Of a stretch of 64,000 bases of DNA, positions 38,613-47,629 are shown piece by piece. The DNA is from Burkholderia diffusa (GTDB lineage: Bacteria; Pseudomonadota; Gammaproteobacteria; Burkholderiales; Burkholderiaceae), in assembly GCF_001718315.1 (NCBI RefSeq), contig NZ_CP013363.1, positions 1,674,001 through 1,738,000 on the forward strand, written 5' to 3'. The notes beneath the pieces are model-generated. The model saw nothing but the letters and a program-made list of their open reading frames with translations, ran no database searches and was not told where the DNA came from. Within the stretch, counting starts at the first letter, position 1; the number at the start of each line of letters is the position of its first letter. Made by a program: the position numbers and the translations under genes.

Positions 38613-39887
38613 TTACTTCGCCGGATATCGGAGCGCGAGTTCTTCAAGAAACTGGGACAGACGCGAGAGCCACTCTCGGCGCTCGCGATCATAGTGGTGC
38701 CGGTTATACACGCCGGCGACACCGGGTTGAATATGGCCAAGTACCGCCTCCGCGACATCATGCGGGCACCCAAGTGCGGCAAGCATAGTTCGGGCGGTCC
38801 TCCGCAAATCGTGAGGCGACCAGTGCGTGACAGGTAGCCGCGGCCGATTATGGTTCGGCGCCTGCTTACAGTACGGCTGATGATAGTAAATGCCGTGCGA
38901 AATGACGGTCTGCTTCATCATCTCGCCGGTCGACGTCGGGAACAGAAAGCCGTTCACGGCTTGATCCTTGCGTCGACGGACAACGGCTTCGGCTCGACCG
39001 ACGAGCGGCACCCGCAAATCCCCTGCCTTCGCTCGCCACGAGTTCTTGGTTTTTTCCTTCGGCACGGTCCACCATAGGCCGTCCGCCTCGTCGGCGATTT
39101 CGTGCGACTCCATCGAAATGATTTCGCCGCCGCGGGCGCCCGTCCACAGGTACAACGTGATCGCGTCCGAAACCGTTAGGCTCATATTCGGCAGCCAGCG
39201 GAGCAGCGTGCCGACCTCATCCTCGCTCAATACCCGCTTTTTTGTGCCCATGGTGACGCCGTCGATCGTGCGCCCCTTGCTGCGAAGCTTGCCGCGCAGG
39301 ATCATTCGCCACCAGTTCGGCGTGCCATCAGGCAGTCTCCCAGCGTCCATCGCATAGTCCCACGCTCCGCCCAGCTCCATGCGGAGGCGCGCAGCGAGCG
39401 CTGGTGTGGGACGATAGGAATTCAAGAATTCGAACGCCTGCGCACGGGTTATCGACGCGGCCGGAATGTTCTCGATCGGGCCGAGCATCGCCTTGAACAT
39501 CCGCCTAACCTCGATCACGCCCTTGTCCTTGCGGTTCGGCTCCAGATAGCCGCCCATATAGTCGAAGCACACCTGCTTGACGGTGTATGCGTCGACGGCG
39601 CGCGAACAGGCAACCGCAGCGCGCTTCTCGCGCTTTGCAGCAGCAGGATCGGCCCCAGCATCACGCTCCGCTCGCTTTTGCTCCCATTCGGAAATCGCCG
39701 CGGGGAACCCCATGGCCGGCCATTCGCCGAGCTTCACCTGGCGCATTCGGTCATCAATGGGGGATTTGTATCGGTAGATCCAGGAACGACGGCTCTCGCT
39801 GGCCTGGAAGCGGAGCCCCGGGAATCCGTCAAAGGTCATGTGCTGGCCCGCAGGCAGCTTGCTCGCGGTTCGTGCGTCGAATCTCAT
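38613..39887 (-). CDS. int: Tyrosine recombinase integrase (P4-type)
   Basis: The protein has 424 residues. The N-terminal DUF4102-like arm-binding domain (WIYRYKSPIDDRMRQVKLGE) precedes a SAM-like domain and the catalytic domain with Arg252 in WTGARGGEI, HDLRR at 359-363, His385 in GHIQPGV and the nucleophile Tyr394 in VYNRHHY. All catalytic residues are present, so it should be active. It is transcribed into the prophage; the attachment site is expected in the 220 bases between its start and ribA. Confidence 0.93.
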   Translation of the reverse strand: MRFDARTASKLPAGQHMTFDGFPGLRFQASESRRSWIYRYKSPIDDRMRQVKLGEWPAMGFPAAISEWEQKRAERDAGADPAAAKREKRAAVACSRAVDAYTVKQVCFDYMGGYLEPNRKDKGVIEVRRMFKAMLGPIENIPAASITRAQAFEFLNSYRPTPALAARLRMELGGAWDYAMDAGRLPDGTPNWWRMILRGKLRSKGRTIDGVTMGTKKRVLSEDEVGTLLRWLPNMSLTVSDAITLYLWTGARGGEIISMESHEIADEADGLWWTVPKEKTKNSWRAKAGDLRVPLVGRAEAVVRRRKDQAVNGFLFPTSTGEMMKQTVISHGIYYHQPYCKQAPNHNRPRLPVTHWSPHDLRRTARTMLAALGCPHDVAEAVLGHIQPGVAGVYNRHHYDRERREWLSRLSQFLEELALRYPAK

Positions 39888-39941
39888 CAGCGGTCGGCGT
39901 AGGTTTTTGTTGGAGGCCGAGACCGCAGCGTAGCTTTTCGG

Positions 39942-39968
39942 TCTGGCGTAGGAAAATGTTACGCCAGA
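39942..39968. repeat. Inverted repeat upstream of the integrase
   Basis: TCTGGCGTA and TACGCCAGA, 9-base perfect arms with a 9-base spacer. It may be an integrase or AlpA binding site, or part of the attachment region. Confidence 0.55.
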
Positions 39969-40079
39969 GTGCCAAGTTTTCGCCTATTTCGTCAAGTGCA
40001 GACAAGCCACCTGACAAACGCAACTTTCGGCTCAAACCCTTTGCCAGAAAGGCTCTGGTGTGCAAGAGCCAGATGGAGC

Positions 40080-40101
40080 AAGGGGCTCCGCAGAGCCCCT
40101 T
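40080..40101 (-). terminator. Hairpin after ribA
   Basis: Arms AAGGGGCT and AGCCCCTT lie 8 bases past the ribA stop. There is no long T-run. This is probably chromosomal, so the prophage junction should lie to the left of it. Confidence 0.6.
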
Positions 40102-40108
40102 GGTTTCG

Positions 40109-40759
40109 TTACTCGTTTTCCTCGAAGTAATGCCCGAACTTCGCCTGCTTGGTCCGGATGTAACGTTCGTTTTCCTCGCGTACAGGCACCGCAAGCGCCA
40201 CGCGTTCGCAGACGGGAATGCCGTGTTTCACGAGCGTGTCGAACTTCTTCGGATTGTTGCTCATCAGTCGCACCGACGTCACGCCAAGGATCCGAAGGAT
40301 GGCTGCGGCCGAGTCGTATTCGCGGGCGTCATCGGGCAAGCCGAGGTCGAGATTCGCCTCGACGGTGTCGCGCCCCTGCTCCTGCAACGCATATGCACGA
40401 ATCTTGTTGCTCAGGCCGATGCCGCGCCCTTCGTGACCGCGCAGATACAGCAGCACGCCGCGGTCTTCCGCCGCGATGTAACGCAGCGCGAGATCGAGTT
40501 GCTCTCCGCAATCGCAGCGGTAGGAGCCGAACACGTCGCCGGTCAGGCATTCGGAATGAAGCCGCGTCAACACGGACTGCTCGCCAGTGACGTCACCCAT
40601 CACGAGCGCGAGATGTTCGGCATCGCTGCCCGATACGCGGAACGCGTATGACGTGAACGTACCGTAGCGCGTGGGCAGCGACGCGGTGGCGACGAGTGTC
40701 ACGCACTCGTCGGCCTGGCCATTGCCCTGCGTGGGCGATTGGGGACGCGAAGACATCAT
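40109..40759 (-). CDS. ribA: GTP cyclohydrolase II (riboflavin synthesis)
   Basis: The protein has 216 residues. [20 protein letters not shown] contains the zinc-binding Cys set (C-x10-C-x-C), and [20 protein letters not shown] is the GTP-binding signature. It converts GTP to the first riboflavin intermediate. It is a stand-alone RibA, not fused to RibB. The prophage integrase lies just beyond its 3' end, so ribA marks the chromosomal flank. Confidence 0.95.
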   Translation of the reverse strand: MMSSRPQSPTQGNGQADECVTLVATASLPTRYGTFTSYAFRVSGSDAEHLALVMGDVTGEQSVLTRLHSECLTGDVFGSYRCDCGEQLDLALRYIAAEDRGVLLYLRGHEGRGIGLSNKIRAYALQEQGRDTVEANLDLGLPDDAREYDSAAAILRILGVTSVRLMSNNPKKFDTLVKHGIPVCERVALAVPVREENERYIRTKQAKFGHYFEENE

Positions 40760-40936
40760 GAATTCAATCGAAACGATCAGGAATGTAGGAGTTGTGTGGA
40801 TAGTGCGTGACCGGAGTTTACCGCTAATCTGGAAACGTCACGCGACTGCCGCAGCAGGCCCGGCTATACTGGGCCCGTCGGGTGCCGCGCATCACGCCCT
40901 GCCTTCCCTGCATCGTCTTGCACACGGAGAAAGCAA

Positions 40937-41398
40937 ATGAGCACGACTGTCGCGCAAATTCTCAAAGCCAAGCCGGATTCCGGCCGCACGATCTACACCG
41001 TCACGAAAGCCGATTTCGTCTATGACGCCATCAAGCTGATGGCGGAAAAGGGAATCGGCGCATTGCTGGTCATGGATGGCGACGACATCGCGGGCATCGT
41101 TACCGAGCGCGACTACGCGCGCAAGGTCGTGCTGCAGGACCGTTCGTCGAAAGCCACCCGCGTTGAGGAAATCATGACGGCAAAGGTGCGCTACGTAGAA
41201 CCGTCGCAATCCACCGACGAGTGCATGGCGCTGATGACCGAACACCGGATGCGCCACCTGCCCGTCCTCCAGGACGGCAAGCTCATCGGCCTGATCTCGA
41301 TCGGCGACCTCGTCAAGAGTGTGATCGCCGACCAGCAATTCACGATCAGCCAGCTCGAACACTATATCCACGGCACCCCGACGGTCACGTCCGCCTGA
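40937..41398 (+). CDS. CBS domain protein
   Basis: The protein has 153 residues with two CBS motifs: LMAEKGIGALLVMDGDDIAG followed by IVTERDYARKVVL, and MTEHRMRHLPVLQDGKLIGL followed by ISIGDLVKSVI. The pair forms a Bateman module that binds adenosyl nucleotides and senses energy state. It diverges from ribA, a common Burkholderia arrangement. The partner protein is unknown. Confidence 0.92.
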   Translation: MSTTVAQILKAKPDSGRTIYTVTKADFVYDAIKLMAEKGIGALLVMDGDDIAGIVTERDYARKVVLQDRSSKATRVEEIMTAKVRYVEPSQSTDECMALMTEHRMRHLPVLQDGKLIGLISIGDLVKSVIADQQFTISQLEHYIHGTPTVTSA

Positions 41399-41416
41399 CC
41401 CGTCTCAGCAAAAAAG

Positions 41417-41440
41417 GCCCAAACGCGCGAGCGTCTGGGC
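41417..41440 (-). terminator. Terminator of the DUF4148 gene
   Basis: Arms GCCCAAACGC and GCGTCTGGGC, followed leftward by a run of six T. Rightward it may also serve the CBS gene. Confidence 0.7.
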
Positions 41441-41551
41441 GGAAAAGCCGCCGGAATGCGGCGACGGAGGTTCTGCTCGGCTGACGCAGACGCGCGCGAC
41501 TAGCGCGCGTCCGGTCGGTCACATGCTGTGCTCGGGCAGACCCGGGAATGT

Positions 41552-41881
41552 TCAGTTGCCGAAGTAGACGGAGTTCACGGGGTTCGGCGCTTCACGCGTC
41601 ATGCGGCGGCCCGACTGGCCTGCGCCCGTCGCCACCGCACCATAGCCGCTCGTGTCGGCTTGGGCGAGCATCGGCTGGTTCGGCTGGATCCGTTGTTCTG
41701 CGGCCTGGATGTTCTGCGGATATTGCGCATCGCTTGCGAGCGGCTTGTAGCCGTTCTGTTCGAGTTGCACGAGTTCGGCCCGTACCTGATCGCGGGTCAA
41801 GCCCTGCTCGGACTGCGCGAACGATGCGATCGGGGCGGCAAGGACGGATGCAGCGATCGCTGCGTAGATGATCGACTTCAT
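41552..41881 (-). CDS. DUF4148 periplasmic protein
   Basis: The start is the ATG at 41881 (MKSIIYAAIAASVLAAPIAS), giving 109 residues. A signal peptide ends at about SFAQS. The mature part has LTRDQVRAELVQLEQNGYKP and YPQNIQAAEQRI, the DUF4148 signature common in Burkholderia. The function is unknown; such small periplasmic proteins often occur in many paralogues. Confidence 0.9.
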   Translation of the reverse strand: MKSIIYAAIAASVLAAPIASFAQSEQGLTRDQVRAELVQLEQNGYKPLASDAQYPQNIQAAEQRIQPNQPMLAQADTSGYGAVATGAGQSGRRMTREAPNPVNSVYFGN

Positions 41882-42394
41882 GATGGACCTCCGAAATATG
41901 TTCTCTTTTGGCGTCGCTTCCGGCGGGACTGTCTGAAGCGATGGATCAAGTGTAGTGCTCGCAATACCAAGGGGAAACCCTTGGTTTGAACATACAGCGT
42001 TGCATTTTCGGAAAAAATTGGCCACTACCATCATGCAGGATCACTATTACTTAAATCATTTCCACAACAATACCTGACGAAAGGCCGACACCCCGATCAC
42101 CGATCCGGAAGGTTGTGTTGTAAAATCGTAAGGTTTTATTCGCCTGTCGATACCCTGTCCACCATGCACGCGCCCACGCCTCCCTCGGTTTCGCCGTCCG
42201 GCCCCGCCGGCGTGCGCGCGCGCGCCGGCCATCCGGCGCACCCCCGCCTTCGACGCACGGCCCAGGCTCCGCTCGCCCCTGCCCGGCGCCTGATCTGACG
42301 GCACGGCCTCCTTCCGGAGCCAGGTCAGACAGGCTCCGGGCGATCCCCATAGGCACGCCACGCCTGCCCCTTGCCGATCATTTGGAGAACTGCC

Positions 42395-42793
42395 ATGAAA
42401 CAACGCCTTTACCAGTTGACCGAACTCGACGTCGCTCGTCTCGAGAAGCACGCCGAACACAACCCGCGTTTCCAGACGATGCTCGACACGCTGCTCGAGC
42501 GCGCAGATATCGTGCGGCCCGACGCCATCAAGGCGAACGTCGTCACGATGAACTCGCAGATCACGCTGCTCGACGAAGCGTCCCAGGAACAGACCACCTG
42601 GACGATTGTTTATCCGGATGCCGCCAATCTGGAACTCGGACGCCTGAATGTGTTTTCGCCCGTCGGTATGGCGCTACTGGGCACGCAACGCGGTCAATTG
42701 GTGAAGGTGCTGCAGCCGAGTGGCGCCGAAAAACTGATGAAGGTCGCGGCGATCGTGTTCCAGCCGGAAGCCAACGGCGAATATACGCGCTGA
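42395..42793 (+). CDS. rnk: Nucleoside diphosphate kinase regulator Rnk
   Basis: The protein has 132 residues from the ATG at 42395. YQLTELDVARLEKHAEHNPR is the N-terminal coiled coil; ITLLDEASQEQTTWTIVYPD and LNVFSPVGMALLGTQRGQLV form the GreA/GreB-like C-terminal domain. Rnk binds RNA polymerase and influences nucleoside diphosphate kinase levels. A strong terminator follows. Confidence 0.88.
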   Translation: MKQRLYQLTELDVARLEKHAEHNPRFQTMLDTLLERADIVRPDAIKANVVTMNSQITLLDEASQEQTTWTIVYPDAANLELGRLNVFSPVGMALLGTQRGQLVKVLQPSGAEKLMKVAAIVFQPEANGEYTR

Positions 42794-42824
42794 CCCATCG
42801 GGCAGCCGCAATCTGCGCGGAAAG

Positions 42825-42855
42825 CAAAAAAGCGAGGTCTGTGCCTCGCTTTTTT
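42825..42855 (+). terminator. Rho-independent terminator of rnk
   Basis: AGCGAGG, loop TCTGTG, CCTCGCT, flanked by A-runs and T-runs, so it may work in both directions. Confidence 0.9.
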
Positions 42856-42900
42856 ATCGCAACCATCCGGATGGTCGTCATCGCATTTCACGGAGTCGAA

Positions 42901-42925
42901 AAAAAGGCGCCCGAAGGCGCCTTTT
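42901..42925 (-). terminator. Terminator of the porin gene
   Basis: AAAAAGGCGCC and GGCGCCTTTTT arms with a short loop, 36 bases beyond the porin stop. Confidence 0.9.
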
Positions 42926-42960
42926 TCGATGCTGCGAAGCTGGTTACCCAGCCGTCACGC

Positions 42961-44043
42961 TTAGAAGCGGTGACGCAGACCAACCGTTGCTGCGGTTTGG
43001 TTGATCGACGAGCTTGCCGGCGTCGTGTTGTCGCCGTTGTAGATCGACGTGCCGATCGCGTTGCCCTTCGCACCACGCTGGTACACAGCTTGTGCGTACA
43101 CGTCCGTGCGCTTCGACAGCGAGTAGTCAGCTTGCACGCCGAACTGGTTCCAGTGCGAGCTGCCACCGTCGACCTTCGTGTTCGTGTACGTGTAAGCTGC
43201 GCCCAGGCCGAGAGCCGGCGTCAGGTTGTACTTTGCGTTGACTTCGTAGTTGTCCGTGCGGAACGCGCCGGTCAGACCCGGGACGTTATCGATACGCGAT
43301 TGCGTCCATGCAGCACCGACTTGTGCCGGGCCGAATGCGTAGCCAGCACCTGCACCGTACGTGCGGATACGGCCTTGCGAAGCGATGTTCGTCGCGCCAT
43401 TGGCGTTGGTACCGTCACCGAGGTTTGCTTGCGAGTACGCTGCACCCAGCTTCAGGCCTTGGAACTGATACGACAGACCGCCGCTGTAAGCGCGGTTGTT
43501 GCCGAAGTTCTGGTTGTTCGAGAACGAGTACGTGCCGCCGAACTGCAGGCCAGCGTAGTTAGCGCTCGTGAACTTGACCGAGTTGTTCAGTGCGACGTCG
43601 CCGTTCGTGCTCAGGCGGTCGTTGTTGCCCGGGTGCGCGAAGTACGTGCCGCCCCACGTGCCCGTTGCCGTCAGCGGCGCGAGGTAGTCTTGCGTTGCGT
43701 CGTACTGCTTGCCCAGCGTGACCGTGCCGTACTGGCTCGACAGGCCAACGAATGCTTGACGGTTGAACATGCCGCCGTTGTTGCCCAGCTTGCCGTTACC
43801 GATGCCGAAGCCGCTTTCCAACGTGAAGATTGCCTTCAGGCCGCCACCGAGGTCTTCCGAACCACGCAGGCCGAAACGGCTCTGGTCGATACCCGAGCCC
43901 ATCGACCACAGCGACTTGCCGGCGACGTTGCTTTGGTAGGTGATGCCTGCGTCCAGCACGCCGTACAGCGTGACGCTGCTTTGCGCGTGAGCGACGGTAG
44001 CGAACGATGCTGCAGCTGCTGCAACGATCAGAGTCTTGTTCAT
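42961..44043 (-). CDS. Outer membrane general porin (Burkholderia Omp type)
   Basis: The protein has 360 residues. The signal peptide (MNKTLIVAAAAASFATVAHA) is followed by QSSVTLYGVLDAGITYQSNV, the usual porin start, and SRFGLRGSEDLGGGLKAIFT, with the C-terminal RHRF ending in Phe needed for BAM recognition. It is a 16-strand trimeric porin of the Gram-negative porin_4 family. Codon use is highly biased, in keeping with strong expression. Confidence 0.95.
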   Translation of the reverse strand: MNKTLIVAAAAASFATVAHAQSSVTLYGVLDAGITYQSNVAGKSLWSMGSGIDQSRFGLRGSEDLGGGLKAIFTLESGFGIGNGKLGNNGGMFNRQAFVGLSSQYGTVTLGKQYDATQDYLAPLTATGTWGGTYFAHPGNNDRLSTNGDVALNNSVKFTSANYAGLQFGGTYSFSNNQNFGNNRAYSGGLSYQFQGLKLGAAYSQANLGDGTNANGATNIASQGRIRTYGAGAGYAFGPAQVGAAWTQSRIDNVPGLTGAFRTDNYEVNAKYNLTPALGLGAAYTYTNTKVDGGSSHWNQFGVQADYSLSKRTDVYAQAVYQRGAKGNAIGTSIYNGDNTTPASSSINQTAATVGLRHRF

Positions 44044-44661
44044 TCGTGGAGCTCCCTTCTAAAAAGAGGCAGGTCTCGCGACCTTGTTCATAAACGGTCT
44101 GCAACCGCCCGGGAACGCCATCGGTCCTTCTGGCCGCGCCCGGATAGTTGCCCGTTTGGGAACCGTGAGTTTAGGGGTGTACCCTAGGGGCGCGATCTGC
44201 AAATAAAGAAATAAGCTTTTCCAGAACTAGAAATAATGAAAGTGGTGATTCGTTATAAGTATTTGTTTTAACGTGTTTTTTTGACCGATTGACGGATGCT
44301 TTTTGGTGCCTTTCATCCCACCATTCTTTCGTGTCATCGTCTTGACGGTTGCATAGAAACAACAAGCGGAATCGATGGAACCACGCAAAAACGGCAATTT
44401 TTACTCAAATCGATCTCAAATATTGGGCCTGCTGACCTAAAACGCTGCGATCGAGCTGTAAACACTTGGGGCGGGCGGCCGTAGCCGACCCTATTGGCCC
44501 GGCAGCGACTGCAGCGTGGGACCGGTGTGGGCGCCCCGGCTGCCAGGGGAGCAGGTCGTCGTGACATGCAGTAACAGCCTTAACGGCCCGCGTAACCCGG
44601 CAGCGGAATCAGCAAGCTAATGTAAGGCAGCCCCGATTACAGATCAGATAGAGGACCTGCC
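44044..44661. other. Intergenic region upstream of the porin
   Basis: It is AT-richer than the flanks at 44200-44440, as expected for a strong porin promoter region. I see no convincing gene. Confidence 0.45.
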
Positions 44662-45036
44662 ATGCATCGACGCTCGCTGCTGCACGCCATCGGACTGGCC
44701 GTCGCCCTCGCCGCCGCCGGCGGTTGGCTGCGCACCGCCTCGGCCCAATCCGCACCGCCCGGATACCGCCCTCCCGGACCGCCGCCGGACCCCGGCAGGC
44801 CGCCTTATTCGGATCGCCCGCGCTTCGCGCCGCCTGCACTGCGGCATGATCGCCGGCCACCGCCGCCGCGGCCGCACGGCTATGTTTGGACCGACGGCTA
44901 CTGGCGTTGGCAGCGCGGCCGCTATATATGGGTGCCTGGACGCTGGGTTGCCCGCCGCCCCGGGCATGGATGGGTGCCCGGATACTGGCGGCGCCAGGGG
45001 CAAGTGTGGGTCTACGTCGACGGTACCTGGCGATGA
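44662..45036 (+). CDS. YXWGXW repeat-containing exported protein
   Basis: The protein has 124 residues. The signal peptide ends near TASAQ; a Pro-rich stretch follows, then repeated aromatic units (GYVWTDGYWRWQ, RYIWVPGRWVAR, GWVPGYWRRQ, VWVYVDGTWR). These are typical of the YXWGXW/BcpO-related family in Burkholderia. It is periplasmic or outer-membrane associated; the role is unknown. Confidence 0.88.
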   Translation: MHRRSLLHAIGLAVALAAAGGWLRTASAQSAPPGYRPPGPPPDPGRPPYSDRPRFAPPALRHDRRPPPPRPHGYVWTDGYWRWQRGRYIWVPGRWVARRPGHGWVPGYWRRQGQVWVYVDGTWR

Positions 45037-45615
45037 GTCGCCCCGCGCCGGCCGCCGGTCGGCGCGGAGCCGTCGCTTCCAAGCCCTTGTCACTCGACAC
45101 GCCGCCCCGTCCGGCACATGAACTGGCCGGCCGGGTGAATACGGATTGCGCCGGCCGCAGCCGCGACAGTTCATGTTCTTCAAACGCCGATTGCCGCGCG
45201 TGTGTCACGCCCTTCTTCGCGACGCCGCACACGTAAGCAACGCGCTCAAAACGTTTGGATAACGAAATCGTTCGATGCTGCCGCAACACGCGCACACAGT
45301 TGCGGATCGCCACACGCCCGCACGACGCACTCCGCTCAAGGCCCGCTGCTCTCCAGCCCGCGCGCACGGCGACGTGCGGCGCATATCGCACGATGATGTG
45401 CGTCGGCCGAGCCGATAATCGCGCCCATCGGCGTCGGGAACGAACACGTGAGATCCGTCAACGCTTAATCGACGCGCGGCGGCACCTCGGCATACAGCGT
45501 GCGGCTGACAAAGCCGTGGCGGACTCGCCATCACGTGCCGCATCGCACGCGGGCATCGCGCCGGTCGCCCCACGCCAACCCGAGCTCGAGCGATGCTCGA
45601 ACCCGGGCGCGCGTA
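45037..45615. other. Stretch without a convincing gene
   Basis: Several open frames exist on both strands because the GC content is high, but none has a ribosome site with a family-like sequence. Confidence 0.4.
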
Positions 45616-46227
45616 TCAGGCGACGTCGAGCGCGAGCACCTGCTCGGTCGTCAGCACGTCGCCGAACGTGTCCGACAGCGCGCCGAGCGTGGCGCGATGG
45701 AGGTCGCGGTGCGGCACCGTGCCGCCGTCCGCGACATCGAGGTCGCGTGTTGCACACGCGTCGTCGACAACGATCACCGCGTAGCCCAGCGGCACGGCAT
45801 CGCGGGCCGCGCCGGCGACGCACGCATGCGTCATCAGCCCGGTGACGATCAGCGTGTCGACGCCGGCCTCCCGCAGGCGCGCGTCGATGTCCGTCGTCGG
45901 GAACACGCTCACCGACGTCTTCTTCACGACCGCGTGATGCGGCGCAGGCTGCAGGTCCGGGTGAAAGCGGAAGCCGTCGCTGCCATCTGCAAAGAGCGGG
46001 CCGTCGGCCGCGCCCACGTGCTGGATGTGGAATACCGGGATGCCCGCGCGATCGGCGAACGCAATCACACGCTGCGCATTGCCGAGCGCGCGCGGCCCGT
46101 CGGGAATCGGCAGGCGGCCGCTGAAATATTCATTCTGGAAATCGATCACCAGCAGCGCGGTGCGGCCGACGTCGATCGACGTCGGCGCGCTCGCGCCGGC
46201 CAGGGTACGGATGGTCGGATGTTGCAT
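45616..46227 (-). CDS. Isochorismatase-like cysteine hydrolase
   Basis: The start is the ATG at 46227 (MQHPTIRTLAGASAPTSIDV), giving 203 residues. The Asp of TALLVIDFQNEYF, the Lys of HHAVVKKTSVSVF and the Cys of VTGLMTHACVAG form the D-K-C triad of the family. Members hydrolyse small amides or vinyl ethers; the substrate cannot be told. It diverges from the SDR gene at 46736. Confidence 0.9.
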   Translation of the reverse strand: MQHPTIRTLAGASAPTSIDVGRTALLVIDFQNEYFSGRLPIPDGPRALGNAQRVIAFADRAGIPVFHIQHVGAADGPLFADGSDGFRFHPDLQPAPHHAVVKKTSVSVFPTTDIDARLREAGVDTLIVTGLMTHACVAGAARDAVPLGYAVIVVDDACATRDLDVADGGTVPHRDLHRATLGALSDTFGDVLTTEQVLALDVA

Positions 46228-46735
46228 AGGTCGCTCTCTGCTCCAGGTTGGCACATCGAACGGAACGGCGCCCAGCAGGCCGGCGCTGCCGCATGCGGCC
46301 CGCTGGGCGTTGGATCCTGCCTTGACCGCGAGGCGTCAGTGTCGGGCCATGCGACCCCGCGCGACAGCGGCCCGCAGGACAACGTCCGACAGGATCGGGC
46401 CAACCTGCATCAGAAAGCACACCACTGCCGGCAACGCGATGTTGCGCCGGCGCGCGGCGTCCCGAATGGCGGCCAAGCGGCCGGACGCGCCCACTCGCGT
46501 CTCGTCCATCGCGCCGGGCCCGCCGCTAGTCCGTTTGGATGGCACGAAGCGCCAGGTTTATTGCCATCATGGCCATCATTCGCCGCATGCCCTATCGAAC
46601 GGCGCAGCGCACGCTCGCGCATGCCATTGCCGAAACACGCGCATGGGATCGCGCCGATCCGGTCCGCATCGTCGACGCGTCGGCCACCGCACGAGCGAGC
46701 TCGTGCGTCCCTTTCACTCCATTGGAGCAAACACG
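46228..46735. other. Divergent intergenic region between the hydrolase and an SDR
   Basis: I see no convincing gene. GGAGC before the SDR start at 46736 is its ribosome site. Confidence 0.4.
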
Positions 46736-47491
46736 ATGAAACGACTCGAAGGCAAAGTGGCGCTGATCACGGGCGGTGCTCGCGGCCAGGGCGAGGCGGA
46801 GGCGCGCCGGTTCGTCGCCGAAGGCGCACGCGTGGTGATTGCCGACGTGCTGGACGACGCCGGCCAACGCGTCGCCGCCGAACTCGGCAGCGCCGCGCGC
46901 TACCAGCATCTCGACGTGACGAGCGAAGACGACTGGCACACCGCCGTTCATGCCACGCTCGCACACTTCGGCCGGCTGGACATCCTCGTGAACAACGCAG
47001 CGATCCTGAAACTCGTGCCGATCGAGTCCTGCTCGCTCGACGACTATCGCAAGGTAATCGACGTCAACCAGGTCGGCTGCTGGCTCGGCATGAAGTCTGC
47101 ACTGGCCGCGCTGAAGGACGCGGGCGGCGGCTCGATCGTCAACGTGTCGTCGACGGCCGGAATGGAAGGCGTGGCCGGCGGCACCGCGTATGTGTCGAGC
47201 AAGTTCGCGGTGCGCGGGATGACGAAGGCCGCCGCGCTCGAATTCGGCCGCCATGGAATCCGCGTGAACTCGGTTCATCCCGGCGGCATCGACACCGTGA
47301 TGGCACGCCCGCCGGAATACGCCGATTTCGACCCATCGTCGATCTACAGCGGGCTGCCGATCGCGCGCATCGGCAAACCCGACGAAGTGGCGAGCCTAGT
47401 GCTGTTTCTCGCGTCCGACGAATCCGCGTATTGCACGGGCTCGGAATTCATCGTCGACGGCGGGATGCTCGCGGGCAGCACGTTCCACTGA
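46736..47491 (+). CDS. Short-chain dehydrogenase/reductase
   Basis: The protein has 251 residues. The cofactor motif is GGARGQGEAEARRF. The structural motif is LVNNAAIL. The catalytic Ser lies in VNVSSTAGMEG and the YxxxK in AYVSSKFAVRG. The C-terminus has RIGKPDEVASLVLFLASDES and FIVDGGM. It is a classical NAD(P)-dependent SDR, similar to hydroxysteroid or ketoacyl reductases; the substrate is unknown. Confidence 0.9.
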   Translation: MKRLEGKVALITGGARGQGEAEARRFVAEGARVVIADVLDDAGQRVAAELGSAARYQHLDVTSEDDWHTAVHATLAHFGRLDILVNNAAILKLVPIESCSLDDYRKVIDVNQVGCWLGMKSALAALKDAGGGSIVNVSSTAGMEGVAGGTAYVSSKFAVRGMTKAAALEFGRHGIRVNSVHPGGIDTVMARPPEYADFDPSSIYSGLPIARIGKPDEVASLVLFLASDESAYCTGSEFIVDGGMLAGSTFH

Positions 47492-47629
47492 TCCGCAGCG
47501 GCATCAACGAACTGGTCCGGCCTCTCATCCGCCCCCGTCATCACGCATCCGGGAACGATCATGCCGCCGCCGGCATTCCCTCGCAGCGGCACGATGGCTT
47601 CCGAACGGAAGCGGCAAGCGATGCGACGC

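Larger units (their letters stand above)
3203..39887. mobile_element. Prophage with lambda-type head and P2-type contractile tail
   Basis: The block runs from the Dam-like methylase (3203) to the tyrosine integrase (start 39887). It contains full packaging, head, contractile tail, lysis, replication, switch and integration functions, so it looks complete, and I see no broken structural gene. Late genes are all on the minus strand; the repressor, a cluster of tiny genes, ParB-like and AlpA-like genes are on the plus strand. The right junction should lie between 39888 and ribA (40109). I found no direct repeat marking attL, so the left boundary is uncertain and the T6SS cassette at 567-3164 may belong to the element. 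Confidence 0.9.
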
